From the NCBI GenBank assembly GCA_040752295.1, contig JBFMFE010000322.1:4797-68796 (forward strand): DNA of 64,000 nt. The letters are read 5' to 3'. This stretch comes from JBFMFE01 sp040752295. Its GTDB lineage: Bacteria; UBP15; UBA6099; JBFMBQ01. The position numbers were made by a program, and so were the translations under genes. Every line of letters begins with the position of its first letter. Position 1 is the first letter of the stretch. A model generated the notes under the pieces. It had not been told where the DNA came from, searched no databases, and was given only the letters and a program-made list of their open reading frames with translations. Positions 26,501-33,636 of this stretch are shown piece after piece.

Positions 26501-27673
26501 ATCAAGGTCGGCAGCGACAAGCCCCTGCCCCCGACGCTCACCGCGGTGGGCGGAACGCTCGAAATAAGACTATCCTGGTCTGGTCCCTTCCAGTACGAGG
26601 ACGGAACAAGCGTCACCCCGGGGGAACTCGCCACGTTCACGTTCAACGTGTACCGCTCCCTGAGCGCGTCCGGCGTCTGCGATCCGGGGAACCTTTACGT
26701 CACGGGAGTGGGACCCGCGACGAGCACGTACACCGACACCGCCGTCACGTCCTGGGTCACCTACTACTACGTCGTCACCGCAGTCAACCCCAATGCCCTG
26801 CCCACCCCGGAGGAGAGCGAGTGTTCCAACGTGGCGAGCGCCGTCGCGATGGAGCCTGCCTGGACGCTCCTGAGAAAATGCGGGGAAAACCCGACCGAAT
26901 ACCTGCCGCCGTGGCACACCGACAGGTTCAACCGACCGATGGACGCCGTCGTTGATCCCGCCGGTTTCATTTACGTGGCGGATATGGACAACCACCGTAT
27001 TAAGAAGATAGACATGAACTGCGTTTACATAACCCACTGGGGAACCCTTGGTCCCGAAGACGGGAATTTCCGCCAGCCCATGGGCATCGCCTATTCCGGC
27101 GGCGAACTCTACGTGGTGGACAACTACAACCGTGTGCAGGTGTTCGACACTAACGGCGTATTCCTGCGCAAATGGGACGTTTCCGCGCCCGTAGCCATCG
27201 AGGCCGCCGCGGGGGCGCTGTTCGTGACGACGAGCAACTGGAAGATAAAAAAGTACGACAGCGTCGGGACGCTGCTGGACACATTCACCCTCAAAGACCC
27301 GAAGGGCATTGCCGCCGACGCCTCCGGGAACCTCTACGTTGCGACATGGGACGACAGCACCATAAGGAAGCTGGACTCGTCCGGCGCCGCCGTCGCGACG
27401 TACGGCGCCTTCGGCTCGGCGTACGGCCAAACAAGGTATCCTTTCGACGTGGACCTCGACTCCGCGGGAAACATGATCATAGCGGACGGGACCTATAACA
27501 ACAGAGTGCAGATATGGAAGCCGGACGGCTCTATTGACAACGTCATCCACCCGAAGTCGAACGATTACGCGACGCTGAACGGTCCGATGGGGGTGGCGGT
27601 CGCCTCCACCGGCGAACTGGTAGTGATGGACACGGACAACAGCCGAGTGCTCATATTTCAGCCGCCGCCGTGA
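20576..27673 (+). CDS. Giant secreted subtilase with Ig-like repeats and two beta-propellers
   Basis: A 2365-residue exported protein with a signal peptide at about 1-22. Visible domains in order: GW-type repeats (about 32-175, e.g. SPGWNLIGNPF); an Ig-like domain (about 200-290); a protease propeptide (about 318-388); an S8 subtilisin domain with the triad D433 (VLDTGVD), H466 (GHGT) and S626 (SGTSFS); PKD/Big-like domains (about 690-865); a PQQ-type propeller (about 879-1260); two PP-starting Ig-like repeats (about 1268-1490); four long repeats of about 125 residues starting near 1494, 1618, 1749 and 1874; a fibronectin III-like domain (about 1982-2090); and an NHL propeller (about 2097-2363). 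The catalytic residues look intact. No LPXTG, PEP-CTERM or type IX signal is evident. The start codon is GTG. Function: a surface or secreted protease with large adhesive or binding modules. Confidence 0.9.
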   Translation: MICRRSVFASLIVIFCATGVFAGEFTRTFSQGWQLVTFPFTFENAGDACKLLGERDFALFGVRDGRYIPCTEVAGINPGQGYWVHLPAGTSALSGTPVSAAGGFTIPVSPGWNLIGNPFLSEIDLVQSASVGGVSLENADGVSAVVFGYDAAEKRYAATTVLKPWEGYFLYSRVAAVLELSPPTDSGTPEPAAPQVVTIRIESAPDGTGREVGPLDLLPGEEVTFWAAGYDKAGGYLGGVEAQWAAEGTLGALSAASGVSVSYRADSGGRAGTVAAAYGQAADSTGRVVVVDDSPLSAYPFGEEDPVARDDAGVPYISDQLLVAVAPGTADARVEELAGGIGAKVVGRNSAAGVYQFKLESTTPQDAAAALDGLPEIRTASPNYLLAPSAVPADPVFDAAAPYIERWGFEKVGMTSVWKEYAPVGDPVIAVLDTGVDASHPELAGRVSGGVNLISPAAGTGDVYGHGTPIAGVAAAKGDNAAGIAGMCWNCRIMPVKVCTDAGTCPLFTVLDGITYAVNNGARIVNISVGADFPSGSPVEQIVRAITRDAYYRGALVVAAAGNGGHDSGTFLPGADRYVMSAGASDEDDQRASFSNYGTRVDVAAPGKQVYTTGAGGGYVYRSGTSFSAAFVSGLAGIVLSIHPDMSVNTLKSYISSNVDVISTDRPIGGRINAGKVLQSLMSSNLPPVISSLVAERLLVRTGETVQLTLAAGDPDGDPLNVEWNPTAGTVAPAGAWSPAWQAPASRGEIVIAVTVRDTQGAVDAAEIRIAVLDGAAAEVRIEPDSPTVGQGGTVALSAYAYDAPALGGTASPVRVYPVWSVTGGVGTVSADGVFAATNAGTGMVTAAIDGLTGTTSVTVTPGTSPSLTPAATNVPCGNDWPMMGCNLSRNDQSSLELPGPMTVRQVFSTVANMMAGPLMVNGRAYAVDLGGNLYCIDQNTWTQIWTVPLAGGIPYRSPVAANGAVYVLNNGGILYKRNLDGTPVWQYSPASGYGVGYSTLAATSDSVYYVSYNFSGLDGEVIALNDADGSEKWPPLNILYPSQYVSIAVETVGATEMLFVGKRRHDIDKLRYMAVNASTGAIVWEQEVVIIGGSSFRGSPVVEGNALYALEESGNIVKFDATTGSVIWVHDLGQWVYGDMAYRDSVLYVGTIDGYVHAILDSGLTSSELWVSEKFGGVAGAEFFGAPAITGSYVIAGGVGAGAPGTFKILNRADGSTYQTILFSCNYSDSPAVGFYPTSGETEIYMTCDGPKYVIAFERNYPPNIISLSYTPPGQVVPGGSTDVFVQVEDPNQSGGTPCSDIFAVEIDLGLVGGATATLLDDGFPPDAAADDCLFTATITVEPGTSAGLKPLLVTAYDYGNFTDATDTPNLEVLQSAPTVVSVTFTPPDVVNNGADTTQVSVVVEDLNDSINAVMVDLDEINGASGTEWLDITAGCGAFSTTTHQVTCTFAGITADPSTTLGFKTIPGRAIDDLYDVSGSPTPNNLEVIDLGSFRVTASPTSLPVNTDTTITIEAYDDNGSLIDTYVNAVAIDLSQTGAATGTTLTWSGAGVTNNGDGTGFIATGTFVAGVATVKLKNIRANETITAAATNPSDGSTGNTSLTGTNVTWTPGPLAKFVVTANPTTPVIGTAATVSIKAYDAYDNFIGTYENDDGPIDLQAELAGFPCPSATMWWTAVAPATITDLGGGCATLEMNSFGGDGEALVNIYNTTAEGPAKITAAHSLSGATGNTNETGTDVTWGTGVLDHFDVYANPYASVPAGATTTVYVEAHDAFHNVITTFDKDMNITQTGGTASAITYSGANIVDLGGGNGKILGAAFVSGLAEFYPADTKATETVRFTATEPTSGASGNTGAGENPPTNTDVTWVPGALAKYIIRDSPNGGGSEQGNKIMAAGASLTLYAAGYDQYDNLRGDDPACWSVTGTLDPIATGPFSVNTFIPAHEGPEGTIHVDAPAAPGDCSAFDPGVVTDDTGTIKVGSDKPLPPTLTAVGGTLEIRLSWSGPFQYEDGTSVTPGELATFTFNVYRSLSASGVCDPGNLYVTGVGPATSTYTDTAVTSWVTYYYVVTAVNPNALPTPEESECSNVASAVAMEPAWTLLRKCGENPTEYLPPWHTDRFNRPMDAVVDPAGFIYVADMDNHRIKKIDMNCVYITHWGTLGPEDGNFRQPMGIAYSGGELYVVDNYNRVQVFDTNGVFLRKWDVSAPVAIEAAAGALFVTTSNWKIKKYDSVGTLLDTFTLKDPKGIAADASGNLYVATWDDSTIRKLDSSGAAVATYGAFGSAYGQTRYPFDVDLDSAGNMIIADGTYNNRVQIWKPDGSIDNVIHPKSNDYATLNGPMGVAVASTGELVVMDTDNSRVLIFQPPP

Positions 27674-27720
27674 GGTTTCGCGGGGACCCCCGCCCCTCGA
27701 GCGATTCCCGGGGACGTTCA

Positions 27721-27737
27721 CGGCGACACTGTCGCCG
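27721..27737 (+). terminator. Hairpin after the giant subtilase gene
   Basis: CGGCGAC and GTCGCCG form a perfect 7-base-pair stem around ACT, 48 bases beyond the stop. No U-tract follows, so it is a weak terminator candidate. Confidence 0.3.
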
Positions 27738-27795
27738 CGTTCCCGAACCCTCCCGCTCCGAAAAAGTTGCAGGTAGTGGTTTTTTCTCCGGTCGC

Positions 27796-27822
27796 TCAAG
27801 TTTTCGCGCCTTATACCGATTA
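27796..27822 (+). promoter_or_regulatory. Sigma-28 (FliA)-type flagellar promoter
   Basis: TCAAGTTT (27796-27803), 11 bases, ACCGATTA (27815-27822). The enterobacterial FliA consensus is TAAAGTTT-N11-GCCGATAA, so this matches 7 of 8 and 6 of 8 at exact spacing. It lies about 75 bases before the flagellin ATG. Confidence 0.75.
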
Positions 27823-27898
27823 AATAATAGAAGGCGGGATAGACGCCGAGGGCGAAAAGGATTTCGCCCCCATCCGTGACTACAGGGAGGTAGTTGAG

Positions 27899-28903
27899 AT
27901 GATCTCCATTAATACAAATACCACGGCGCAGTACGTATTTAATCAGACCCGGCTCAACAACCTTGTTTTCGGCGAGAAGACCGAGCGGCTGACGTCGGGC
28001 GCCAGGGTGAACAGGGGGGTGGACGACCCCTCCGGGCTTGCCATAAGCGTGGGGATGACGGCACAGATTCGCGGACTGCTCACCGACATAGCCAACGTGC
28101 AGGACGGGATTTACATGCTCAACTTTCTCGACGGAGTTTTCGACGTTACCCAGGACATACTGATGCGGATGAAGGACATCGCGCTGCGGCTCGCGAACGA
28201 GGCGGTCGTGAGCACGGTCGTTGATCCCACGGAGGTTGTCCCCTCGCAGGCGCGGATGCTGTACGACGAATACTACGGACTTGCGCAATTAGTGGTGAAG
28301 TTCTTCAACACACAGGTGGGAGGACAGCGGTTCCTCCCCTATATCCAGTTTAACGGGAAGCCCATACTGATGAACGATTTTTACATAGAGCCTGGCACGG
28401 GCAACCTCATACCGCATTATCATCTGCCTTCCGGGGAAGACCTTCAGGTCGGACCCGATAACGATTCGAGCCACAGGATAGAGGTCAAGACCATGTGGAT
28501 GGAACAGGTTTTCGACGATTTCGAGGCGTTCTTCCAGCCCCCCCTTCCGAATTTCACCATGAGCTGGTTCAGCGGGTTCGGACGCACGCAGGCGTCGAAC
28601 ATAGCCGATAAGATTGACAAGATCAGCGAGGCGCGCGTCGAGGTGGGCACGATAATAAACCGGCTGAGAAAAACGCTCAACGACATCTCCGCGCAGTACA
28701 TAAACGTCTCCGCCGGGAGGTCCCGGATACTGGACGCCGACATGGCGGTGGAGATAACCGAGCTTGCAAAGAATCAGATCAGGACGCAGACCACCGTCGC
28801 GATGGCAAGCCAGGCGAACGCCGTGCCGCTGATAGCCATGCCACTTCTGGAAGCCATCTACGCGGGTCTCGCGCCGACGCCCGAAACGGAAACCTCGCAG
28901 TAG
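27899..28903 (+). CDS. fliC: Flagellin
   Basis: A 334-residue flagellin. The N-terminal D0/D1 helix region (INTNTTAQYVFNQTR, then SGARVNRGVDDPSGLAIS) and the C-terminal region (SRILDADMAVEITELAKNQI) are clear. The variable middle is short and aromatic-rich, with PFLPYIQFNGKP-like segments. The C-terminus runs about 17 residues past the usual end and finishes in an acidic PTPETETSQ tail. The ATG has a good AGGGAGG 8 bases upstream and a sigma-28-type promoter. No other structural flagellar gene is in the window. Confidence 0.93.
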   Translation: MISINTNTTAQYVFNQTRLNNLVFGEKTERLTSGARVNRGVDDPSGLAISVGMTAQIRGLLTDIANVQDGIYMLNFLDGVFDVTQDILMRMKDIALRLANEAVVSTVVDPTEVVPSQARMLYDEYYGLAQLVVKFFNTQVGGQRFLPYIQFNGKPILMNDFYIEPGTGNLIPHYHLPSGEDLQVGPDNDSSHRIEVKTMWMEQVFDDFEAFFQPPLPNFTMSWFSGFGRTQASNIADKIDKISEARVEVGTIINRLRKTLNDISAQYINVSAGRSRILDADMAVEITELAKNQIRTQTTVAMASQANAVPLIAMPLLEAIYAGLAPTPETETSQ

Positions 28904-29027
28904 TTTCGATAAATCCTCCTCCATGAGTTTGTGCGCCGGCGCCTCCTCGAGTGCCAGCTTTTTTTCGATTGAAGCGTTTGTGGCTTTCTTGCGTGATGGG
29001 CGATCCTTACGCCGCACGCCCGGTTTT

Positions 29028-30014
29028 TCAGCGGGCTGGTTTCCCGGAAGGCGGACCGGAACGGGTTTTCTTCTTGTCTTCCGTCCTTTTCTGGAACAAC
29101 AGCACGTTGTAGTGCACGATGTTGGGGACGTAAGTGTGGGGGTAGCCATAGGGACGGAGTTTCTCCGCCGGGTTCTCCCATATTTTTTCCCCCCGGAGAA
29201 CGAACCCCGCCGTTTCAGCCCGCTGCGCGAGCATCGGCGCCGTCTGTATGTATCCCCCGTCCATGAACAGGTTCCTGGTGAACATTGCGAGGTGTTTTCC
29301 CGGCTTGAGCACCCTGCGGCACGGCGGCAGAATCTGCCCCGCTAAATCGGCGAAAGCCTCCACGGCGCGCCGTCCGTCGTCACCGGCGGCGGTGAACCAC
29401 TCCCTCTCCTTCCCCGGGTGGGGAGGGTCGAGAATGACGAAATCAACGGAATCGTCGGGGATGTGCCGGATGAGATGCCGGCAGTCGCCGTGGACGATCT
29501 TGTGTTTTTCTATCCCTTCCGCGGTGCAGAGCGTGTTGTACAACTGGATCCATTCCTGGTTTATCTCGAATCCGATGGATTCCCTGCCGAGAATCGCCGC
29601 CGCCGCCAGCGCGGCGCCCGTGCCCGCAAAGGGGTCGAGGACGAGGTCGCCGGGCATGGTGAAGAAGGCTATGAGCTGCCCCATAAGGTAGGGACTCTTG
29701 TAATCGGGGTGTCTCCGGCGCAGGTTGTGCGCGAGATTCTTCGGCAGTCTGGAAGGGAAGACGGTGCGGGTGAAGCGCAGCCACTCGCCGCTCGTCAGGT
29801 CGTTGAACCTGTTGCGGGGATCGGGTTCTCGTCCCGGCTTGCGGCGGGCGAGGAAGGGAAAGTCGTCTTCCTCCTCCCTCCTGCGGGCGTCTTCGAGTCT
29901 GAACACCTCGAGCAGGTAGAGGAGGTCGCGGCAGGATTCCGCCCTCGCGCATTGCGGGCACATGAATATGGGGCTTCGGCAGTGGAAGACGTGTTCGCCT
30001 TTTTTTTCTTCCAT
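29028..30014 (-). CDS. Orphan DNA methyltransferase (N6/N4 amino type)
   Basis: A 328-residue SAM-dependent methyltransferase. The SAM-binding motif I is LDPFAGTG; the catalytic motif IV reads DPPH instead of the common DPPY. Motif I precedes motif IV. The segment FNDLTSGEWLRFT before motif I is shared with a family of solitary N6_N4-type enzymes. The N-terminus carries CPQC...C, a possible zinc site. No restriction endonuclease gene is adjacent, so regulatory or housekeeping methylation is more likely than defence. The substrate could also be RNA; the motif alone does not decide. Confidence 0.75.
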   Translation of the reverse strand: MEEKKGEHVFHCRSPIFMCPQCARAESCRDLLYLLEVFRLEDARRREEEDDFPFLARRKPGREPDPRNRFNDLTSGEWLRFTRTVFPSRLPKNLAHNLRRRHPDYKSPYLMGQLIAFFTMPGDLVLDPFAGTGAALAAAAILGRESIGFEINQEWIQLYNTLCTAEGIEKHKIVHGDCRHLIRHIPDDSVDFVILDPPHPGKEREWFTAAGDDGRRAVEAFADLAGQILPPCRRVLKPGKHLAMFTRNLFMDGGYIQTAPMLAQRAETAGFVLRGEKIWENPAEKLRPYGYPHTYVPNIVHYNVLLFQKRTEDKKKTRSGPPSGKPAR

Positions 30015-30099
30015 GGGCGACCCGGCGGGTCTTTTCCGGTCCTGTCCGCTGCCGGAAATCCTGCGCGCCGCAGGGCGAAGATGACTGCCCCCCGGCGCT

Positions 30100-31506
30100 T
30101 CAGGTGATCGCGCCCTTTTTGAAGTCGGTGGTCTCTCCCACGTAGAGGTCGTTGATGGAGAGCAGGTTGAGGACTTTTCCCGCGACGTCGCGTTTGGGGT
30201 CGGCGTAGCAGTGAAGCAGTTCCACTATGGGGTTTTCGGGTCGTCCGGGATTGTTTTCCTTGACGCGCGCCCTGAAGACCGGTTCGGTGGTTTTCACGTG
30301 ATAGAGGTCAACGGTTTCGCCGACTTCGTAAAGGTTGAGAATCCGCTCGAAACAGAGGAACAGTTCGCGGTCGAACGTGTTGTGCTGGATGTTGCCGGAG
30401 AGGTCGGATTTTTTTTCGGAGTTCTGGTAGAGGTATTCGAGTACCTTGCTCCTTGCGAACTTTTTTCGCCAGGGGCGGTCGTTCACGAGGGAATCGAAGA
30501 CGTCAATGACTCCGAGGATTCTTGAGAACGCGTGAAAGTTGTTTTTTCCCTTCGGGTACCCCGAGCCGTCCAGCCGCTCGTGGTGGTTTTCGATCACGCT
30601 TATGGCGAGCGGCCGGTTGCTGAAGAAGGTGTGGTAGCTCACCACGTTCATGGATACTTCGACGTGCTTTTTGAGGACGTCGTGGTCCTCTTTCGAGATG
30701 ACCTCCTTCTTGGCGAGGATTTCCGGCATACCGTCGTGGAGGTAGCCGACGTCGTGCATGAAGGCGCCGAGCGCGCCGCTGAGCATCTCGTCGTCCTCGA
30801 AGAAAAAAACGGCGTCCTTTTTCGCGCGGAAGTCCTTCGAGTATTTCAGCCTGGAGCTTACCGCGCCTTTTTTCTTCAGCTCGGCGTTGTGCTTCGCGAC
30901 CGTCGCGAGAAAATAAAGCCCGCAGTTCGCCATGTGGTGATAGATGTAGCTCTCCTCCATCCGGGTGTCGTTGAGGTTGAGGCTCACCGAGTCTATGCGA
31001 CGGGGCGAGAACTCGTTCTCGAGCAGGTCCCTGCACATCTTCATGAATTCCTCGAGCCTCTGCACCGTTATGATGGATTCCGAGAATTTTTTCAGGTCTT
31101 TGATTTCCCAGCTCGGTCGTTCCGGGTCCACCCTGGTCAGCGCGCCTTTCTTCATCAGGATGGTATTGCGGCTCACGTTTTTGATCTTGAGTATTTCGCG
31201 CTGGGGGTCTTTTTCCGTCATGATGTCCGCGAGGACGTTTGCGACCTCGTTTTTTATCTTCAGGAACTTCTCGCGCTGGGTGATTTCTTCCGCTTCGCCC
31301 TCTTCCCCTTCTATTATCTGTTTCACCTCTTCGTCTTCGCCCGCGATCCAGATTTCCTCGAATCCGAGCTTTTTCAGCATCGCCACGACGCGATCGTTCA
31401 CCTCGACGCCCGCGTTGAAGCCCTTGACGCCGGTTCCGAGTATAACGGGGCGCGCGAGGACGATCCGTTCGTTCGTGCTGATCTCGTCAAGCGATATCTT
31501 CTGCAT
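30100..31506 (-). CDS. HD-GYP domain protein (cyclic di-GMP phosphodiesterase)
   Basis: A 468-residue cytosolic protein. The first 60 residues resemble the small beta domain found before many HD-GYP domains (ILGTGVKGFNAGVEV). The HD-GYP core shows HDVGY (in place of HDIGK), KKHVEVS, NHHERLDGSGYPKG and ILGVIDVFDSLVNDRPWR. The metal-binding His/Asp residues and the GYP motif are intact, so cleavage of cyclic di-GMP is expected. No receiver or transmembrane domain is present. A C-terminal region of about 110 residues follows the core. GAAGGG precedes the start codon. Confidence 0.87.
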   Translation of the reverse strand: MQKISLDEISTNERIVLARPVILGTGVKGFNAGVEVNDRVVAMLKKLGFEEIWIAGEDEEVKQIIEGEEGEAEEITQREKFLKIKNEVANVLADIMTEKDPQREILKIKNVSRNTILMKKGALTRVDPERPSWEIKDLKKFSESIITVQRLEEFMKMCRDLLENEFSPRRIDSVSLNLNDTRMEESYIYHHMANCGLYFLATVAKHNAELKKKGAVSSRLKYSKDFRAKKDAVFFFEDDEMLSGALGAFMHDVGYLHDGMPEILAKKEVISKEDHDVLKKHVEVSMNVVSYHTFFSNRPLAISVIENHHERLDGSGYPKGKNNFHAFSRILGVIDVFDSLVNDRPWRKKFARSKVLEYLYQNSEKKSDLSGNIQHNTFDRELFLCFERILNLYEVGETVDLYHVKTTEPVFRARVKENNPGRPENPIVELLHCYADPKRDVAGKVLNLLSINDLYVGETTDFKKGAIT

Positions 31507-31678
31507 CAGCTTTTCGCCCTTCTTAAAGGCGTGACGCGCTCTCAGCCGCGGCGCCGTTCATTATGAAAATTCTTATAAAAAAAGCCGCCGCTTTCAACAC
31601 GCGGTTTTCTACCTTCCGCCCGGACGTTCCCCGGTCCACGTACCCCGTACGCCCCGGAGGATGATCTTTTCGTACGGT

Positions 31679-32608
31679 TCAACCCATTTCGATGCGAATG
31701 TACTCGATGGTCCTCCTCAGCCCCTCCTCGAGCGGGACCGCCGGGCGCCAGCCGAGCGTCGCTCGCGCTTTCGAGACGTCCGGCTGCCTGCATTTGGGGT
31801 CGTCATCGGGAAGCGGCTGACGTTCAAGCCTGCTCCTTGAACCGGTCAGCCCGATTATCATTTCCGCAAGCTCAAGGATGGTGTGCTCGTCCGGGTTGCC
31901 GAGGTTTACCGGTTCCGCGAGATCGCTGTCGAGCAGTCTCATGATCCCGTCCACCATGTCGTCTATGTAGCAGAAGCTCCGTGTCTGCGCGCCGGAGCCG
32001 AATACGGGGATCGGTTCGCCGCGGATGGCTCTGGTGATGAAGGTTGGTATCGCCCTCCCGTCGTCGAGCCTCATGCGGGGACCGTACGTGTTGAAAATCC
32101 GCGCGATCCGCGTGCTGACGCCGTGCACCTTGTGGTACGCCGTCGTCATCGCCTCCGCGAACCGCTTGGCCTCGTCGTAAACACCCCGCGGACCCACGGG
32201 ATTCACGTTGCCCCGGTAACTCTCTCTCTGTGGATGCTCGAGGGGATCGCCGTACACCTCGGATGTGGAGGCGAGAAGGAACTTCGACCCTTTCGCCCTC
32301 GCAAGCCCGAGCGCCTTGTGCGTTCCCAGCGCTCCCACCTTCAACGTCTGAATGGGAAGTTTTATGTAATCTATCGGACTTGCGGGACTCGCGAAATGCA
32401 GGATCGCGTCAACCCCGCCTGCCACCGATATGAAATTGGTGATGTCGTACTGAATCATGGTGAACCGCGCGCCCAGCAGGTGCGCCACGTTATCCGCGCG
32501 CCCGGTGATGAGGTTGTCAAGGCACACCACCTCGTGCCCCTCCTTCAACAGCCGCTCGCAGAGGTGGGACCCGATGAACCCCGCTCCGCCGGTGACGACC
32601 ACTCTCAT
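31679..32608 (-). CDS. UDP-glucuronate decarboxylase-like (UXS) epimerase
   Basis: A 309-residue extended [13 protein letters not shown] is the NAD-binding loop; [14 protein letters not shown] and [10 protein letters not shown] (the YxxxK pair) are characteristic of UDP-xylose synthase. [14 protein letters not shown] also matches that subfamily. The expected reaction is UDP-glucuronate to UDP-xylose, feeding cell-surface polysaccharide. Its start overlaps the stop of the preceding VTT-family gene (ATGA at 32605-32608), so translation is coupled. Confidence 0.9.
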   Translation of the reverse strand: MRVVVTGGAGFIGSHLCERLLKEGHEVVCLDNLITGRADNVAHLLGARFTMIQYDITNFISVAGGVDAILHFASPASPIDYIKLPIQTLKVGALGTHKALGLARAKGSKFLLASTSEVYGDPLEHPQRESYRGNVNPVGPRGVYDEAKRFAEAMTTAYHKVHGVSTRIARIFNTYGPRMRLDDGRAIPTFITRAIRGEPIPVFGSGAQTRSFCYIDDMVDGIMRLLDSDLAEPVNLGNPDEHTILELAEMIIGLTGSRSRLERQPLPDDDPKCRQPDVSKARATLGWRPAVPLEEGLRRTIEYIRIEMG

Positions 32609-33252
32609 TGCCTTGCTCTCCGCGCGCCGGGCGGACGTGCTCTACCGCGCCCGCGCCTTGAGATGTACAGGCGGCCGAAATAGACGGCGGCTATCGCCGC
32701 CACCACGGCGATCGTGCCCAGCTTGAACCCGGCGCTCTCGAAAAATTCCTCGACCGCCCTGAGTTCCATATCCTTCGAAAAATGGGAAACGAGACTGCCG
32801 ATGATCGCGTACCTCGCGCCGCGCGCGAGAAGCGACACCGCCACGAACCGCCGGAAGTGTATGACGCACACGCCGCCGGCGATTGTGAAAACCTTGTAGG
32901 GAATCGGCGTGAACGCGGCGATCCCTATCGCCCACGCGTCGTACTTCTGAAGGAGCTGCTCCACGCGTTCCACCTTGCGCCTCTCGAACATCCTCAGGAG
33001 AAGTGGGCGCCCCCCCTTGACGCCTATGAAATAGCCGAACATGGCGCCGAGCACCGACGCCGCCGTCCCCACGCCGGCGTACGACATCGCCTCCGGGAAT
33101 GTTCTTTTGAAGCACAGGGGTATCAGGAGCGTCTCGACGGGCAGGAGGAAGAACGACGCCTCCATGAACGAAAGCGCGAAGAGCGCGGCGAACCCCGCGC
33201 CGCCGCTGATCATCGCCAGGTTCAGCCAGAACTTTGCCGTGAGGATTTTCAT
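32605..33252 (-). CDS. VTT/DedA-like (YqaA-type) membrane protein
   Basis: A 215-residue inner-membrane protein with about five hydrophobic segments. It shows the VTT/SNARE-associated pattern: an acidic residue in the first helix ([12 protein letters not shown]), GYFIGVKGG, and the amphipathic [14 protein letters not shown] re-entrant loop. Related DedA/VTT proteins act as lipid scramblases or carriers. The C-terminus is basic. It is coupled to the UXS-like gene by a 4-base overlap. Confidence 0.83.
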   Translation of the reverse strand: MKILTAKFWLNLAMISGGAGFAALFALSFMEASFFLLPVETLLIPLCFKRTFPEAMSYAGVGTAASVLGAMFGYFIGVKGGRPLLLRMFERRKVERVEQLLQKYDAWAIGIAAFTPIPYKVFTIAGGVCVIHFRRFVAVSLLARGARYAIIGSLVSHFSKDMELRAVEEFFESAGFKLGTIAVVAAIAAVYFGRLYISRRGRGRARPPGARRARQ

Positions 33253-33429
33253 ACGGAATCCGAGCCTTTAATACTATGTTGCGCGATCCCGAATGTCAAT
33301 TTCCCCGCCGCGCGGAAACGGGCGCGGTTCCCCCGCCGGCGCGGCTGTGAGGAACCCGAACATGCGGGTGTAATCTACTGTCGCGTCAACCATAAAGTGA
33401 CGTATTCGAGCCTGTTATATAATTGTAGG

Positions 33430-33449
33430 GCGGGGTCGCCGTACCCCGC
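33430..33449. repeat. Short REP-like GC hairpin
   Basis: GCGGGGT and ACCCCGC form an exact 7-base-pair stem with a 6-base loop, just 5' of the larger repeat. It has no T-run, and its form recalls the hairpin at 20465. Confidence 0.4.
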
Positions 33450-33471
33450 CGAACAGAACAGCAGGGCGTGA

Positions 33472-33578
33472 TAAATCGAATGTCGAATATCGAACAAGAA
33501 ACCGCGGAATATCGAAGGAAAATGCAGGAAAAACTTCATCATTCGACATTCCTTGTTCGTTATTCGATATTCGTTTTT
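33472..33578 (+). repeat. MITE-like palindromic repeat, copy A
   Basis: About 107 bases, AT-richer than the surroundings, with imperfect terminal inverted arms of about 25 bases. The left arm contains TCGAATATCGAACAAG; the right arm ends CTTGTTCGTTATTCGAT then ATTCGTTTTT. It folds into a long hairpin. The same unit appears inverted at 52715-52813. No coding capacity. Confidence 0.8.
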
Positions 33579-33636
33579 CAGCGCGACATATGACCGTTGA
33601 CATGACACTACGGTGAAACAGGGGTTTCACAGGGCG

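Larger units (their letters stand above)
33253..33636. other. 384-base intergenic region with repeat elements
   Basis: This is the longest non-coding gap. It holds a perfect TATAAT at 33418-33423 without a clear -35, a GC hairpin at 33430-33449 (GCGGGGT/ACCCCGC) and a MITE-like palindromic repeat. I see no reading frame with coding character. Confidence 0.5.

Noticed and set aside
26570..28288. A 572-codon minus-strand frame across the end of the subtilase and start of flagellin
   Set aside because: It spans the sigma-28 promoter and two well-supported genes, and its translation is Arg/Val/His-rich without motifs.
29028..30014. Phage-defence methyltransferase system
   Set aside because: No nuclease, helicase or other defence gene is adjacent; neighbours are flagellin and an HD-GYP protein.
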